DNA from: Rhodococcus jostii RHA1
GTDB lineage: Bacteria; Actinomycetota; Actinomycetes; Mycobacteriales; Mycobacteriaceae
DNA length: 64,000 bases
Reading direction: 5' to 3'
NCBI RefSeq assembly: GCF_000014565.1
Contig: NC_008268.1
Location: 4,340,001-4,404,000, forward strand
Part shown: in pieces, positions 16,720 to 24,576 of the stretch
Layout: every line of letters starts with the position of its first letter
Numbering within the stretch: the stretch's first letter is position 1
Translations under genes and position numbers: made by a program
Notes under the pieces: generated by a model
Database searches by the model: none
Seen by the model: the letters and a program-made list of their open reading frames with translations, nothing else
What the model was told of the DNA's origin: nothing

Positions 16720-18033
16720 ATGACAGCTCAGGTCGTGACCAGGACGAATCGGCGACGAGGCCTCGCGGCGGCCGCAGCGGCACTGCTGCTGGTAGTGCCC
16801 GCGGCGTGCTCCGACGACTCCTCCTCCACGGGCACCTCCGCTACCTCCACGACGACGCAGGCGGAATCACCGAACGCCGGGGCCGACGCGCAGATCGACC
16901 CCGGTGTCGCGGACCGACTCGACGAGGCGATCGAGAAGACGATGTCGATGGCGGCGATTCCCGGCGCGATCGTGGGGGTGTGGGGGCCCGACGGCAATTA
17001 CGTGAAGGCGTTCGGCGTCGCCGACAAGACGACGGGCGCGCCGATGGAGACCGATTTCTTCCACCGAATCGGCAGTGTGACAAAGACGTTCACGGTCACG
17101 GGACTGTTGCAGCTGGTCGACGAAGACAAGGTTGCGCTCGACGACCCCATCTCGAAGTACGTGGAGGGTGTGCCGTTGGGTGATCAGATCACGCTGCGCG
17201 AACTTGCCCGGATGCAGAGCGGGCTGGCGAACTACTCCGCCAACGAGGACTTCCAGAAGGCGTTGCTCAGCGACCCGCAGGCCGCGTTCACCCCGCAACA
17301 ACTGCTGGGTTACGCGTTCGCGCAGCCCGCGACGTTCCCGCCGGGGCAGGGATTCGAGTACTCCAACACGAACACGACCCTGCTGGGACTTGTCATCGAG
17401 AAGGTCAGCGGACTGCCGCTCCCGGACTACGTGACGCAGAAGATCGTCCAGCCACTGAAGATGGCGGACACGAGCTTCCCGACCACCAACGCGTTCCCCG
17501 AACCGCACGCGCAGGGCTACACCGAGCAGACCTTGGACGACAAGGAAGCCGTGGCCACCGACTGGAATCCGTCCTGGGGATGGGCGGCGGGCGCGATGAT
17601 CTCGACCCTCGACGACCTGCACATCTGGGCGCCCGCGCTGGCCACCGGCACACTGCTGCAGCCGGCCACACAGGCGCAACGGCTCGAGACGGTCAACGCA
17701 CCGGGTCTGGCATCGGACGTCGGCTACGGGTTGGGCATCTTCGACGTCGCCGGCTGGATCGGGCACAACGGCAGCCTCCCCGGGTATCAGACGGTCTGCG
17801 TCTACTTACCCGAGCAGGAGACCACCCTCGCGATCATGATCAACACCGACGTCCCCTACCAGGGCAGCGAACCGAGCACCGCGCTGGCGGGGGCCGTCAC
17901 GGAGATCATCTCGCCGGAACACATCTACAAGCTCAGCGCCGGAGTGCAGAATCCGGACGCGTCGACCCCGGCCACGCCGACGCCCTCGGAGACCCCGGCG
18001 ACGTCCTCGACGTCCGCCCCGCCGACGAGCTGA
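16720..18033 (+). CDS. Lipoprotein serine hydrolase, beta-lactamase class C / DD-peptidase family
   Basis: 437-residue exported protein with a lipobox ending VPAAC and a Ser/Thr-rich linker. The penicillin-binding fold shows SVTKTF (S-x-x-K nucleophile), YSN (second motif) and HNG (third motif, as in the Streptomyces R61 DD-peptidase group). It should act on D-Ala-D-Ala peptides or esters outside the membrane. The C-terminus is a Pro/Thr/Ser-rich tail of about 35 residues. Beta-lactamase activity cannot be inferred. Confidence 0.88.
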   Translation: MTAQVVTRTNRRRGLAAAAAALLLVVPAACSDDSSSTGTSATSTTTQAESPNAGADAQIDPGVADRLDEAIEKTMSMAAIPGAIVGVWGPDGNYVKAFGVADKTTGAPMETDFFHRIGSVTKTFTVTGLLQLVDEDKVALDDPISKYVEGVPLGDQITLRELARMQSGLANYSANEDFQKALLSDPQAAFTPQQLLGYAFAQPATFPPGQGFEYSNTNTTLLGLVIEKVSGLPLPDYVTQKIVQPLKMADTSFPTTNAFPEPHAQGYTEQTLDDKEAVATDWNPSWGWAAGAMISTLDDLHIWAPALATGTLLQPATQAQRLETVNAPGLASDVGYGLGIFDVAGWIGHNGSLPGYQTVCVYLPEQETTLAIMINTDVPYQGSEPSTALAGAVTEIISPEHIYKLSAGVQNPDASTPATPTPSETPATSSTSAPPTS

Positions 18034-18036
18034 CCC

Positions 18037-18082
18037 CATGTGAGTGGCAAAGCGTGCGCGAGCACACTTTGCCACTCGCATG
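18037..18082. repeat. Intergenic hairpin, GTGAGTGG type
   Basis: Arms CATGTGAGTGGCAAAG and CTTTGCCACTCGCATG pair over 16 bases with one G-T wobble; the loop contains a further GTGC/GCAC stem. It starts 3 bases after the upstream stop codon and acts as a likely terminator. The arms are nearly the same as the hairpin at 45148-45193. Confidence 0.75.
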
Positions 18083-18109
18083 CCCTCCCGCGGCGGTAGC
18101 GTGCAGGGC

Positions 18110-18913
18110 ATGACGATTCTCGTGACGGGGGCAACCGGGAACATCGGCAGAATGCTCGTCGACCACCTGCTCGCGCGGGGTGCGACGGACGTCCGGGCCC
18201 TCACGAATCATCCTGACAAAGCGCAACTTCCGGACTCGGTCACCGTCGTCGAGGGATACCTCCGCAGGCTCGGCAGCCTGCCCGCGGCGTTCGAGGGCGT
18301 CGATTCCCTCTACCTCGCACCGACTCCCGACACCGCCCCGGACGCGCTCGCCCTGGCGAAGCAGGCCGGGGTCCGGCACGTCGTCGACCTGTCCGGTCCC
18401 CACGACGGCCATTGGGGTGACGTCGCACGGGCCGTCGAGGCGTCCGGCATCGAGTGGACGCACCTGTGGCCCGGCGAGTTCATGGAGAACGCGGGAATCC
18501 TGGCACCGCAGATCACCGCGGGAGACACCGTGCGTGAGCCGTACCCAACGGCGGCGAACGCGCCGATCGCGATGGACGACATCGCCGAGGTCGCGGCCGT
18601 CGCCCTCCTCGAGTCCGGGCACGTCGGCGCGTCGTACGAACTCACCGGTCCCGAGACGATCACCCGCGCCGAGCTCGTCCGAGAACTCGGCGCCGCCCTC
18701 GGCCGGAACATCGAGTACCGGCAGGTGTCGCTGGACGAGGCCGTCGACGTCCTGACGCCGGCGATGGGAGAGTACGCCCGCTGGTACCTGGAAGGGATGG
18801 CGAGCCTGGTCGACGCTCCCCAGCAGGCGAACCGGCTCGTCGAGCAACTCACCGGACGCCCCGCGACCACGTTCGCGCAGTGGGCGTCGGCGCACGTCGA
18901 CGAGTTCCGCTGA
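18110..18913 (+). CDS. NmrA/atypical-SDR NAD(P)-binding protein
   Basis: 267-residue Rossmann protein starting MTILVTGATGNIGRMLVDHL, with HVVDLSGPHDGHW and a C-terminal region like NmrA/NAD(P)H:quinone oxidoreductase (YwnB/QorB-like) proteins. Catalytic Tyr-x3-Lys is not apparent, which is usual for this group. I chose the ATG at 18110 because an upstream in-frame start at 18044 would run through the hairpin. Function is unknown, possibly redox sensing or quinone reduction. Confidence 0.8.
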   Translation: MTILVTGATGNIGRMLVDHLLARGATDVRALTNHPDKAQLPDSVTVVEGYLRRLGSLPAAFEGVDSLYLAPTPDTAPDALALAKQAGVRHVVDLSGPHDGHWGDVARAVEASGIEWTHLWPGEFMENAGILAPQITAGDTVREPYPTAANAPIAMDDIAEVAAVALLESGHVGASYELTGPETITRAELVRELGAALGRNIEYRQVSLDEAVDVLTPAMGEYARWYLEGMASLVDAPQQANRLVEQLTGRPATTFAQWASAHVDEFR

Positions 18914-18929
18914 CGTCGTACCGGCCGAG

Positions 18930-19361
18930 TCAGCGGTTCGGGGTGAGCGCGATGACGGGAATCGGCCGGTCCGTCTTCTTCTGATACTCGCTGTACCGGC
19001 CGTGGTTGATCGCATTCATCGTCGCCCACATCCGGTCGTACTCCGGGTCGCCCGGCACAACCTTCCGCGCCACCACGGTGATGCGGTCGCGGCCCACTTG
19101 GATCTCGCAGGTCGGCGCGGCCAGCACGTTGTGCATCCACGCGGGCGACGTAGGCGCACCACCCTTCGACGCGACGACCAGATAGCGTGCGCCGTCACGG
19201 CCGTACGTCAACGCGGACGTCCGCGGCTTCCCGGACTTGCGGCCGACACTGTGCAACAACAGGGTCGGCATCCCGAACAGCAACCGATGCCCCACCCATC
19301 CGCCGCTGCGTTCGTAGACGAACTGATGCAGCTGAAGGGCTTTCACGAACAAGTCGGCCAC
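18930..19361 (-). CDS. Deazaflavin (F420)-dependent nitroreductase-family protein
   Basis: 143-residue split-barrel protein of the DDN family: FGMPTLLLHSVGRKSGKPRTSAL (F420-binding region), YLVVASKGGAPTSPAWMHNV, and the C-terminal DRMWATMNAINHGRYSEYQKKT and PVIALTP. Such proteins use F420H2 to reduce quinones, enones or nitro-compounds at the membrane. The start is the GTG at 19361, preceded by GAGGA; an in-frame GTG at 19400 is an alternative. Confidence 0.82.
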   Translation of the reverse strand: MADLFVKALQLHQFVYERSGGWVGHRLLFGMPTLLLHSVGRKSGKPRTSALTYGRDGARYLVVASKGGAPTSPAWMHNVLAAPTCEIQVGRDRITVVARKVVPGDPEYDRMWATMNAINHGRYSEYQKKTDRPIPVIALTPNR

Positions 19362-19414
19362 GGTGTCCTCGTCTCGGCACTCGGAACAGATCGTGCCCAC
19401 ACAGTAGACCGTCG

Positions 19415-19687
19415 TCAGGCCCGGCGAACCGCGTGCAGAACGGTGTCGTGAACGGTGACGGATTGCCCCTCGGGGTCGCGCGCCTCACGCGAGGGTGCCG
19501 CCGACACCAGGATGTCCCACTCCTCGGCGTCCAGTACGGCAGCGACCTGTTCCGGTGTGAACAGCATGTCGGGAACATTGGGCCGCCCGACGGACGTCTC
19601 CGGATCGGAAGGGTGATGTCCGACGACGAGAAGCCGCCCGCCTCGTCGGACCGCTCCGGCCAGGCGACGGTGCAGGCCGGCAACCGG
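19415..19687 (-). pseudogene. C-terminal remnant of a class I SAM-dependent methyltransferase
   Basis: The frame directly after the stop of the 19688 gene reads AGLHRRLAGAVRRGG, LLVVGHHPSD, RPNVPDMLFTPEQVAA, WDILVSAAP and VHDTVLHAVRRA before TGA. This matches the last 85 or so residues of TehB-like methyltransferases (post-motif III region). The SAM-binding N-terminal half (GxGxG) is absent and there is no start codon or ribosome site. It looks like a truncated relic left by a rearrangement with its breakpoint near 19690. Confidence 0.6.
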
Positions 19688-19957
19688 CTACGGGCTGGGG
19701 AATGTGTAGATGCGGCAACCGCTCATGTTCGCCGCCGACACGACCCCGTCGGCACGGGCGTAGTCGCCCTTCGATGCAAGGTTGTTGGCGAGGGCGGCCT
19801 GGTCGTCGCAGAAACTCTGGTCCGTCGGGTTGGCTGGGGGGTTGCTGATGTAGGTGTCGCCTGGGGCAGCCACGGCAAAGGTCGCCGGACCGACGAGTGG
19901 GACGGCCGCTGCTGCAAACGCAATGGAGGCCGCCGCGACGATACGGCGGATCATCAT
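19688..19957 (-). CDS. Small secreted protein of unknown function
   Basis: 89 residues. A signal peptide (MMIRRIVAAASIAFAAAAVP, cleavage near AVAAPG) leaves about 60 mature residues with two cysteines (SFCDD and SGCRIYTF) likely joined in a disulfide, and an ANNLASKGDYARADGVVS helix. I do not recognise a family. It is immediately followed in the same frame by the methyltransferase remnant. Confidence 0.6.
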   Translation of the reverse strand: MMIRRIVAAASIAFAAAAVPLVGPATFAVAAPGDTYISNPPANPTDQSFCDDQAALANNLASKGDYARADGVVSAANMSGCRIYTFPSP

Positions 19958-20080
19958 GCGCCTCCGAAGGTGGTTCGAATGGTTGCTGTGACACCATCCT
20001 GCACCGATCGGCGGCGGGCGACCATACCCCTAGGGGTGGAAAATTCAACACCTCGACCGCCGCCGCCGGCGAAGCGGGGG

Positions 20081-20485
20081 TCACGCGTCGCCGAGAGCTT
20101 CCTGGACCCTGTTCGCCGCGACCACCGGATTCTCGTGCTCCCAGACCCGCACCACCGTCCACCCGGCGTCGGTCAGCCTCGTGTCGGTGTCACGATCGCG
20201 GGTGACGTTCCCGGCGAGTTTCTCGGCCCACCACTGCGCGTTGTTCTTCGGGAACGTGGCGTGCTGCGGGCAGCTGTGCCAGAAGCACCCGTCCACGTAC
20301 ACGGCCACCTTCCGCCGCGGAAACACCAGGTCGGCGCGCCGCCGGACACCCTTCATCGGCGCCCGGTCCACGTAGTACCGGACCCCGCGCCGGTGCAGTT
20401 CCCTGCGGAGTGCGAGTTCGGGTGCGGTGTCGCGACGCCGCTGCGCCCGCATCCGGGCGCTGGTCGCGGGATCGGTGGCGGGCAT
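20081..20485 (-). CDS. vsr: Very short patch repair (Vsr) mismatch endonuclease
   Basis: 134-residue restriction-endonuclease-fold nuclease that nicks at T:G mismatches left by deamination of 5-methylcytosine. Visible are SARMRAQRRRDTAPELALRR, the catalytic-Asp strand RADLVFPRRKVAVYVDG, FWHSCPQH with a zinc-type His/Cys pattern, KNNAQWW and WTVVRVWEHEN. The ATG at 20485 lies 14 bases downstream of the C5 methyltransferase stop, so the two form an operon, as in dcm-vsr. Confidence 0.93.
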   Translation of the reverse strand: MPATDPATSARMRAQRRRDTAPELALRRELHRRGVRYYVDRAPMKGVRRRADLVFPRRKVAVYVDGCFWHSCPQHATFPKNNAQWWAEKLAGNVTRDRDTDTRLTDAGWTVVRVWEHENPVVAANRVQEALGDA

Positions 20486-20499
20486 CGCGGCTCCGTCCG

Positions 20500-21678
20500 C
20501 TACGCGGCGGCCTCGGGGAAGCCGCCCATACGGTCGAGGTGGCTCTCGACGTCGTCGATGAACCCCGGAACGAAACGCAGATTGCCCATCCGCGCCCGCT
20601 TCAGGAAACCGGCGGTCGCGCGGGCCGACAGCAGCCGGGTGTCCTCGAGGAATCCGCTGAGATCCTCGTACGGTTCCTGCACCGGCCACGTCGAGGTGTG
20701 CACCCGGAACGCCTGACGATTGCTGCCCCACGCTGCCACCGGCCACGCGTCGCCGGGCTTCATCGGCGTCTCGAAACCCCGCTCGTAGTCCGCAGGCTCG
20801 AGCAGACGCCGACCGACCCACGACGCCATCCGCACACTCACCGCGTTGCCGACGAGCTTCCACCGATGACTGTTCCGCAATCCGGGGACCAGCGCGGCGG
20901 GCGCCGTCCAGTCCGGGTCGAAGCCCTGCAGGCGTTCGGCGTCCACGAGCCCGGGCGTCACGATCTCGCCCGACGGCAGTCGCACGGCGGGCGGGCTCGC
21001 GATACCGACGGACGAACCACCCTTCAGCGTCGGAACCGCGTTGACCGCCCACCCGAGGCCACGGGTGCCCTCGGTCCAGTAAAAACCGCACGGGAAGTCG
21101 GCATGGTCGTCGACGGGGCGTTCCCCGGCGTCCTCACCGAACAGCACCGCCCGGGGGTCCTCGGTGCGCGAGGCGAGCATCAGGACCCGCTGACGGCGCT
21201 GAGGGAGCCCGAACGCGCGCGCATCGACCACCCGGTACGCCCACGTGTAGCCGAGGTCCTCGAGAGCGTCCGTGATGTGCCTCATAGCCGCCCCGCGACC
21301 CAGCTGCAGCATGAACGGCACGTTCTCGATCAGGAGCCAGCGCGGACCCTTCTTCCGCTTCACCAACCGGAACACCTCGTCGACGAGGCCGGAACGCGAA
21401 CCCGTGATACCGGCCGTCCGGCCCGCCTGCGAGAGGTCCTGGCACGGGAAACCGGCGGCGACGAGTTCGATGTCCCGGGGGAGGGAACGCAGCTTGGTGA
21501 CATCGGAATGCACAGGGACGTCCGTGAATTGGGTACGCAGAACCGCCTGGGCGCCCGGGTCGATCTCACAGAGCAGTTCGGTGTTCCAGCCGTGCTCTCT
21601 CAGACCCAACTCGAGCCCGCCGATACCGGCGAACAGGCCCACCATGCTCCCGGTTGACGTCACGGCACCCTTCCTCAC
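20500..21678 (-). CDS. dcm: DNA (cytosine-5-)-methyltransferase, orphan with Vsr
   Basis: 392-residue C5-MTase with motifs in order: I (LFAGIGGLELGLREHG), IV (AAGFPCQDLSQAG with the catalytic Cys), VI (LLIENVPFML), VIII (GLPQRRQRVLML), IX (RLQGFDPDWT) and X (KLVGNAVSVRMASWVG). The target-recognition region between VIII and IX is short. A C-terminal extension of about 90 residues after motif X is unusual for solitary Dcm-like enzymes. No restriction endonuclease gene is adjacent; the partner is vsr. The site specificity cannot be read. Confidence 0.93.
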   Translation of the reverse strand: MRKGAVTSTGSMVGLFAGIGGLELGLREHGWNTELLCEIDPGAQAVLRTQFTDVPVHSDVTKLRSLPRDIELVAAGFPCQDLSQAGRTAGITGSRSGLVDEVFRLVKRKKGPRWLLIENVPFMLQLGRGAAMRHITDALEDLGYTWAYRVVDARAFGLPQRRQRVLMLASRTEDPRAVLFGEDAGERPVDDHADFPCGFYWTEGTRGLGWAVNAVPTLKGGSSVGIASPPAVRLPSGEIVTPGLVDAERLQGFDPDWTAPAALVPGLRNSHRWKLVGNAVSVRMASWVGRRLLEPADYERGFETPMKPGDAWPVAAWGSNRQAFRVHTSTWPVQEPYEDLSGFLEDTRLLSARATAGFLKRARMGNLRFVPGFIDDVESHLDRMGGFPEAAA

Positions 21679-21730
21679 GAACCAGTCACCCGAGAACGTT
21701 ACTCGAGATCTGTGCCTGCTTTGACCAACG

Positions 21731-21778
21731 ACCCGTGAGTACTTATTAACCGCGGGGGGTTAACAAGTACTCACGGGT
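21731..21778. repeat. Intergenic hairpin, GTGAGTACTT type, between divergent genes
   Basis: 21-base arms (21731-21751 and 21758-21778) pair with one mismatch around the loop GCGGGG. Each arm contains CCGTGAGTACTT or its complement. The same GTGAGTACTT arm occurs in the hairpin at 40635-40679. Unlike the other copies it lies upstream of both neighbours (dcm and the 21826 gene), so it cannot be a simple gene-end terminator. Confidence 0.8.
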
Positions 21779-21825
21779 GGCGAAGCCACATAGACTTCCT
21801 GTAGGTGGGAGCACAGGGAGGCGCC

Positions 21826-22923
21826 ATGATCTCGGGTTTCCGGAACCGGCCGCACCTCTTGCGCGACGCCCAGGGCAGCGGCCTCGTCGAAGCGTTCGTC
21901 ATCATCGGGATCGTCACGATCCTGCTCACCCGCGCCTATCTTCACCTCACCGGTTATCCACAGGTCGGGGGCTCGTCGCTGCACATCGCGCACGTCCTGT
22001 GGGGCGGACTCGGCATGGTCGTGGCTCTGGTGACGGTGTTCTCGTTCCTCGGGATGAAACCGCGCGTCCTGGGCGTCGTGATCGGCGGCATCGGGTTCGG
22101 GTTGTTCCTCGACGAGATCGGCAAGTTCGTCACCAAATCCAACGACTACTTCTACCGGCCGTCCGTCGCGATCATGTATGTGGTGATCGTCGTGTTGCTG
22201 CTGGTCAACCGGTCGCTGCACGACGTCCGGCCGCCGACCCCGACGGAGGACGTCGCCAACGCCGCCGCCATCGCGCTCGGCGGCCTGGACCGTGGCCTGG
22301 ACCGCGCACGCCGGGAGCAGGCGCTGGCGCAGCTGCGCCGGGCGGCCGCCGCGGGCGCGGACGAGGCGACGCTGACCTCGGTCCGGGATCTGCTCGCCCA
22401 CTGCCCGGACCGGAACGGCCGGACCGTGCCCACCGCGCGGGAGCTGGCCCGGCGCGCGACCCCCGCGTTCGCCAAGGGTCCCGGCATGCTCTGGACCGCG
22501 GCTGTGCTCCTCACCCTGTTCTCCACCCTGGGACTGCTCAGTGCCGTGATCACACTCGACGACGACCTCCGCGGCGACGAAGGAACGGACATCACGACGG
22601 TCGGCCAGCTCACCGGGTCGGCGATCGCGTTCGTCCTGTGCTGGTCGGCGATCGTGCGACTGCGGAGCGGGAAGCTGTGGCCGTTGCAGTTCCTGCGGGC
22701 CGCGGCCCTGGTCACGGTGCTGCTCACCGAGGTGTTCGACTTCGTCGCCCAGGAGTTCGGGGCACTGCTGAACGTGGCGGTCGGACTCGGCGCGCTCGTT
22801 GTCTTCTCGTCGCGCATCGCGGTCACGGAACGAGCCCGGGCACTGGCTCTCGACAACTCTGCTACAACGAAACTCGGCCCGTTGCCACCCCGGGAGCCGT
22901 CGTCGCTTACCGTAGACAGGTGA
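21826..22923 (+). CDS. Polytopic membrane protein of unknown function
   Basis: 365 residues from the ATG at 21826 (GGGAGG precedes it). Three spans near the N-terminus (AFVIIGIVTILL, GGLGMVVALVTVFSFL, VLGVVIGGIGFGLFL) and one at about residue 120 are followed by a soluble, Arg/Ala-rich linker (about 140-215) and three more spans. The motif GFGLFLDEIGKFVTKSNDYFY at the end of the third span is distinctive, with an Asp-Glu pair near the membrane. I do not recognise a family. It overlaps the next gene by 4 bases. Confidence 0.7.
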   Translation: MISGFRNRPHLLRDAQGSGLVEAFVIIGIVTILLTRAYLHLTGYPQVGGSSLHIAHVLWGGLGMVVALVTVFSFLGMKPRVLGVVIGGIGFGLFLDEIGKFVTKSNDYFYRPSVAIMYVVIVVLLLVNRSLHDVRPPTPTEDVANAAAIALGGLDRGLDRARREQALAQLRRAAAAGADEATLTSVRDLLAHCPDRNGRTVPTARELARRATPAFAKGPGMLWTAAVLLTLFSTLGLLSAVITLDDDLRGDEGTDITTVGQLTGSAIAFVLCWSAIVRLRSGKLWPLQFLRAAALVTVLLTEVFDFVAQEFGALLNVAVGLGALVVFSSRIAVTERARALALDNSATTKLGPLPPREPSSLTVDR

Positions 22924-23507
22924 GCATCCAAGCCTCCGGTGCCTCGACCTGGCCCGCAGTACTGACGTGGCGGGCGGACAACGCACCCCGAATGGAATCG
23001 GTGCGCGTCCAGCTCAACGGCGACCGCATCAAGGCAGCAGGCCGGATCATCGGCGGCGAGTGCCCCGAGCATCCGGCGTTCAGCGCGTCCTACGACCTCG
23101 TCACCGACGAAAGCGGAATCACCCGCAGGCTGTCGCTGCGGACGTCCGTCGCGGCCGGTGAACGGCAGATGTCGATCAGCCGGGACGAAGAGGGCACGTG
23201 GATGGTGGAGCACGGCGCCAACCACCAGCGGTCCACGTTCGACGGCGCCCTCGACGTCGACATGGTGCTCAGCCCGTTCTTCAACGCCCTGCCCATCCGG
23301 CGGTACGGACTGCACCTCGGATCCGAGGACGTCGAGGTCCCCGTCGTCTACGTGAACCTCCTGGACCTGCGGGTCGAGGGCGCGATCCTCACCTACAGCA
23401 GCGGTCCGGACGGCATCCACGTGCTGTCGCCGGTGTCGAGTTCCTCGGTGACCGTCGACCGCGACGGGTTCATCATCGACTACCCGGGCCTGGCCGAACG
23501 GATATAG
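22920..23507 (+). CDS. Putative glycolipid-binding protein (DUF1089-like)
   Basis: 195 residues, GTG start overlapping the upstream stop (GTGA). The pattern WRADNAPRMESVRVQLNGDR, YDLVTDESGITRRLSLR, RQMSISRDEEGTW, and the beta-rich DVDMVLSPFFNALPIRRYGL matches the putative glycolipid-binding family PF06475. No signal peptide is seen, so it is probably cytoplasmic. Coupling with the membrane protein suggests a common role at the envelope, which is an inference. Confidence 0.72.
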   Translation: MSIQASGASTWPAVLTWRADNAPRMESVRVQLNGDRIKAAGRIIGGECPEHPAFSASYDLVTDESGITRRLSLRTSVAAGERQMSISRDEEGTWMVEHGANHQRSTFDGALDVDMVLSPFFNALPIRRYGLHLGSEDVEVPVVYVNLLDLRVEGAILTYSSGPDGIHVLSPVSSSSVTVDRDGFIIDYPGLAERI

Positions 23508-23580
23508 GCGGCGCAGCCGCCCGTGCGTGGTTGACGAGTCTCTGGACTCGTCGAGCACTCACAGGCGGCGGAGCCGCCCT
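23507..23580. repeat. Composite intergenic hairpin, GTGAGT-TCTG type
   Basis: The central hairpin (23521-23540 and 23545-23565) has stem end ACGAGTC / GACTCGT closing a TCTG loop and imperfect outer parts CCGTGCGTGG / GCACTCACAGG. It is bracketed by two short palindromes, GGCGGCGCAGCCGCC and GGCGGCGGAGCCGCC. The loop and inner stem match the hairpin at 36789-36834. The right arm contains the TGA stop codon of tyrA (23559-23561). It probably terminates both convergent genes. Confidence 0.75.
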
Positions 23581-24509
23581 CCCCGCCGACCCGCATCACG
23601 CATGTCGTCGATCCAGCCTTCGCGGCCGGGAACGATGCCGGTGATCTCCCACGTCTCCTGGTTGTCGTACGTCAGGCGTGCGGTGTGGCCGGCCTCGACG
23701 AGCGTCGCCGTCGACGACTGTTCCGCCAGTTCGGTCCGCGCGTCCTGCAGCAGTACCAATGCTTCGTCCAGGGCGATCAGCAGGGCGTCCCGGTTGCCTT
23801 CGCACATGGCCCGGACGAGTCCGGGCGCGCTGCCCGCCACGCGGGTGCCGTCGCGGAACGAGCCGGCCGCCAGGCCCAGGGCCAGCGGTCCGCCGCGGGC
23901 ACCGGTGATCGCGAGGGTCTCGGCCAGCAGGTGCGGCAGGTGCGAGATGCGCGCGACCGCCCGGTCGTGTTCGGCGGACTCGGCGGGCACGACGACGGAA
24001 CCGCAGTCCAACGCGAGTTGCGCGACCTGTGTCCAGATGGCGGGGTCGACGCCGTCGTCGGTGCCGACCACCCACACGGCCTCCCGGAACAGGTCGGCGC
24101 TGCCGACGCTCCACCCGGACGCCGACGTTCCGGCCATCGGGTGCCCGCCCACGTAGCGGTCGGCGAGTCCCTGGCGGGCTGCCGCCGCCGCGACCTCCGC
24201 CTTGACGCTGACGACGTCGGTGATCGAGCAGTTCGATGCGTACAGGGCGATCGCGGTGAGGGTGGCGGCGACCGCGGGCACGGGGACCGCGATCACGATC
24301 AGCGCCGACTCGGCCGACGCGCGCTGGAGTACCGCGACCAGATCGGTGTCGGCGTCGAAACCGTCCGCCCGGGCGGCGTCGACGGACGGCGCGGATCGGT
24401 TGTGACCCCACGCTTCGCGGCCCGCCCGGACCGCCGCACGCAGCAGTGAACCGCCGATCAAGCCCAGGCCGAGCACGCACACCGGAGGTGCGGAAGGGGT
24501 ATCAGACAC
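23559..24509 (-). CDS. tyrA: Prephenate dehydrogenase
   Basis: 316-residue NAD(P)-dependent enzyme converting prephenate to 4-hydroxyphenylpyruvate in tyrosine synthesis. The N-terminal Rossmann motif VCVLGLGLIGGSLLRAA is followed by GHNRS, ITDVVSVKAEV, and the family signature VGGHPMAGTSASGW with the catalytic His; HLPHLLAETLA lies in the helical dimer domain. The GTG at 24509 (VSDTPSAPPV) is the likely start. The last codons (GGRLRRL-stop) are encoded inside the intergenic hairpin. Its keto-acid product could be transaminated by the HisC2-type enzyme at 4366. Confidence 0.92.
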   Translation of the reverse strand: MSDTPSAPPVCVLGLGLIGGSLLRAAVRAGREAWGHNRSAPSVDAARADGFDADTDLVAVLQRASAESALIVIAVPVPAVAATLTAIALYASNCSITDVVSVKAEVAAAAARQGLADRYVGGHPMAGTSASGWSVGSADLFREAVWVVGTDDGVDPAIWTQVAQLALDCGSVVVPAESAEHDRAVARISHLPHLLAETLAITGARGGPLALGLAAGSFRDGTRVAGSAPGLVRAMCEGNRDALLIALDEALVLLQDARTELAEQSSTATLVEAGHTARLTYDNQETWEITGIVPGREGWIDDMRDAGRRGGRLRRL

Positions 24510-24576
24510 CCGAACAGGTTGGCACATTCGAGTGCGGACTTCATTTACCGGCACCCCGCGGGCTACCGTTGCGCTC

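Noticed and set aside
15441..17183. Long plus-strand frame overlapping the MFS exporter and serine hydrolase genes
   Set aside because: Arg-rich shadow translation in another frame that crosses an intergenic hairpin; both underlying genes have clear family motifs.
20081..21678. Restriction-modification system
   Set aside because: Only a methyltransferase and a Vsr repair nuclease are present; no restriction endonuclease gene adjoins.
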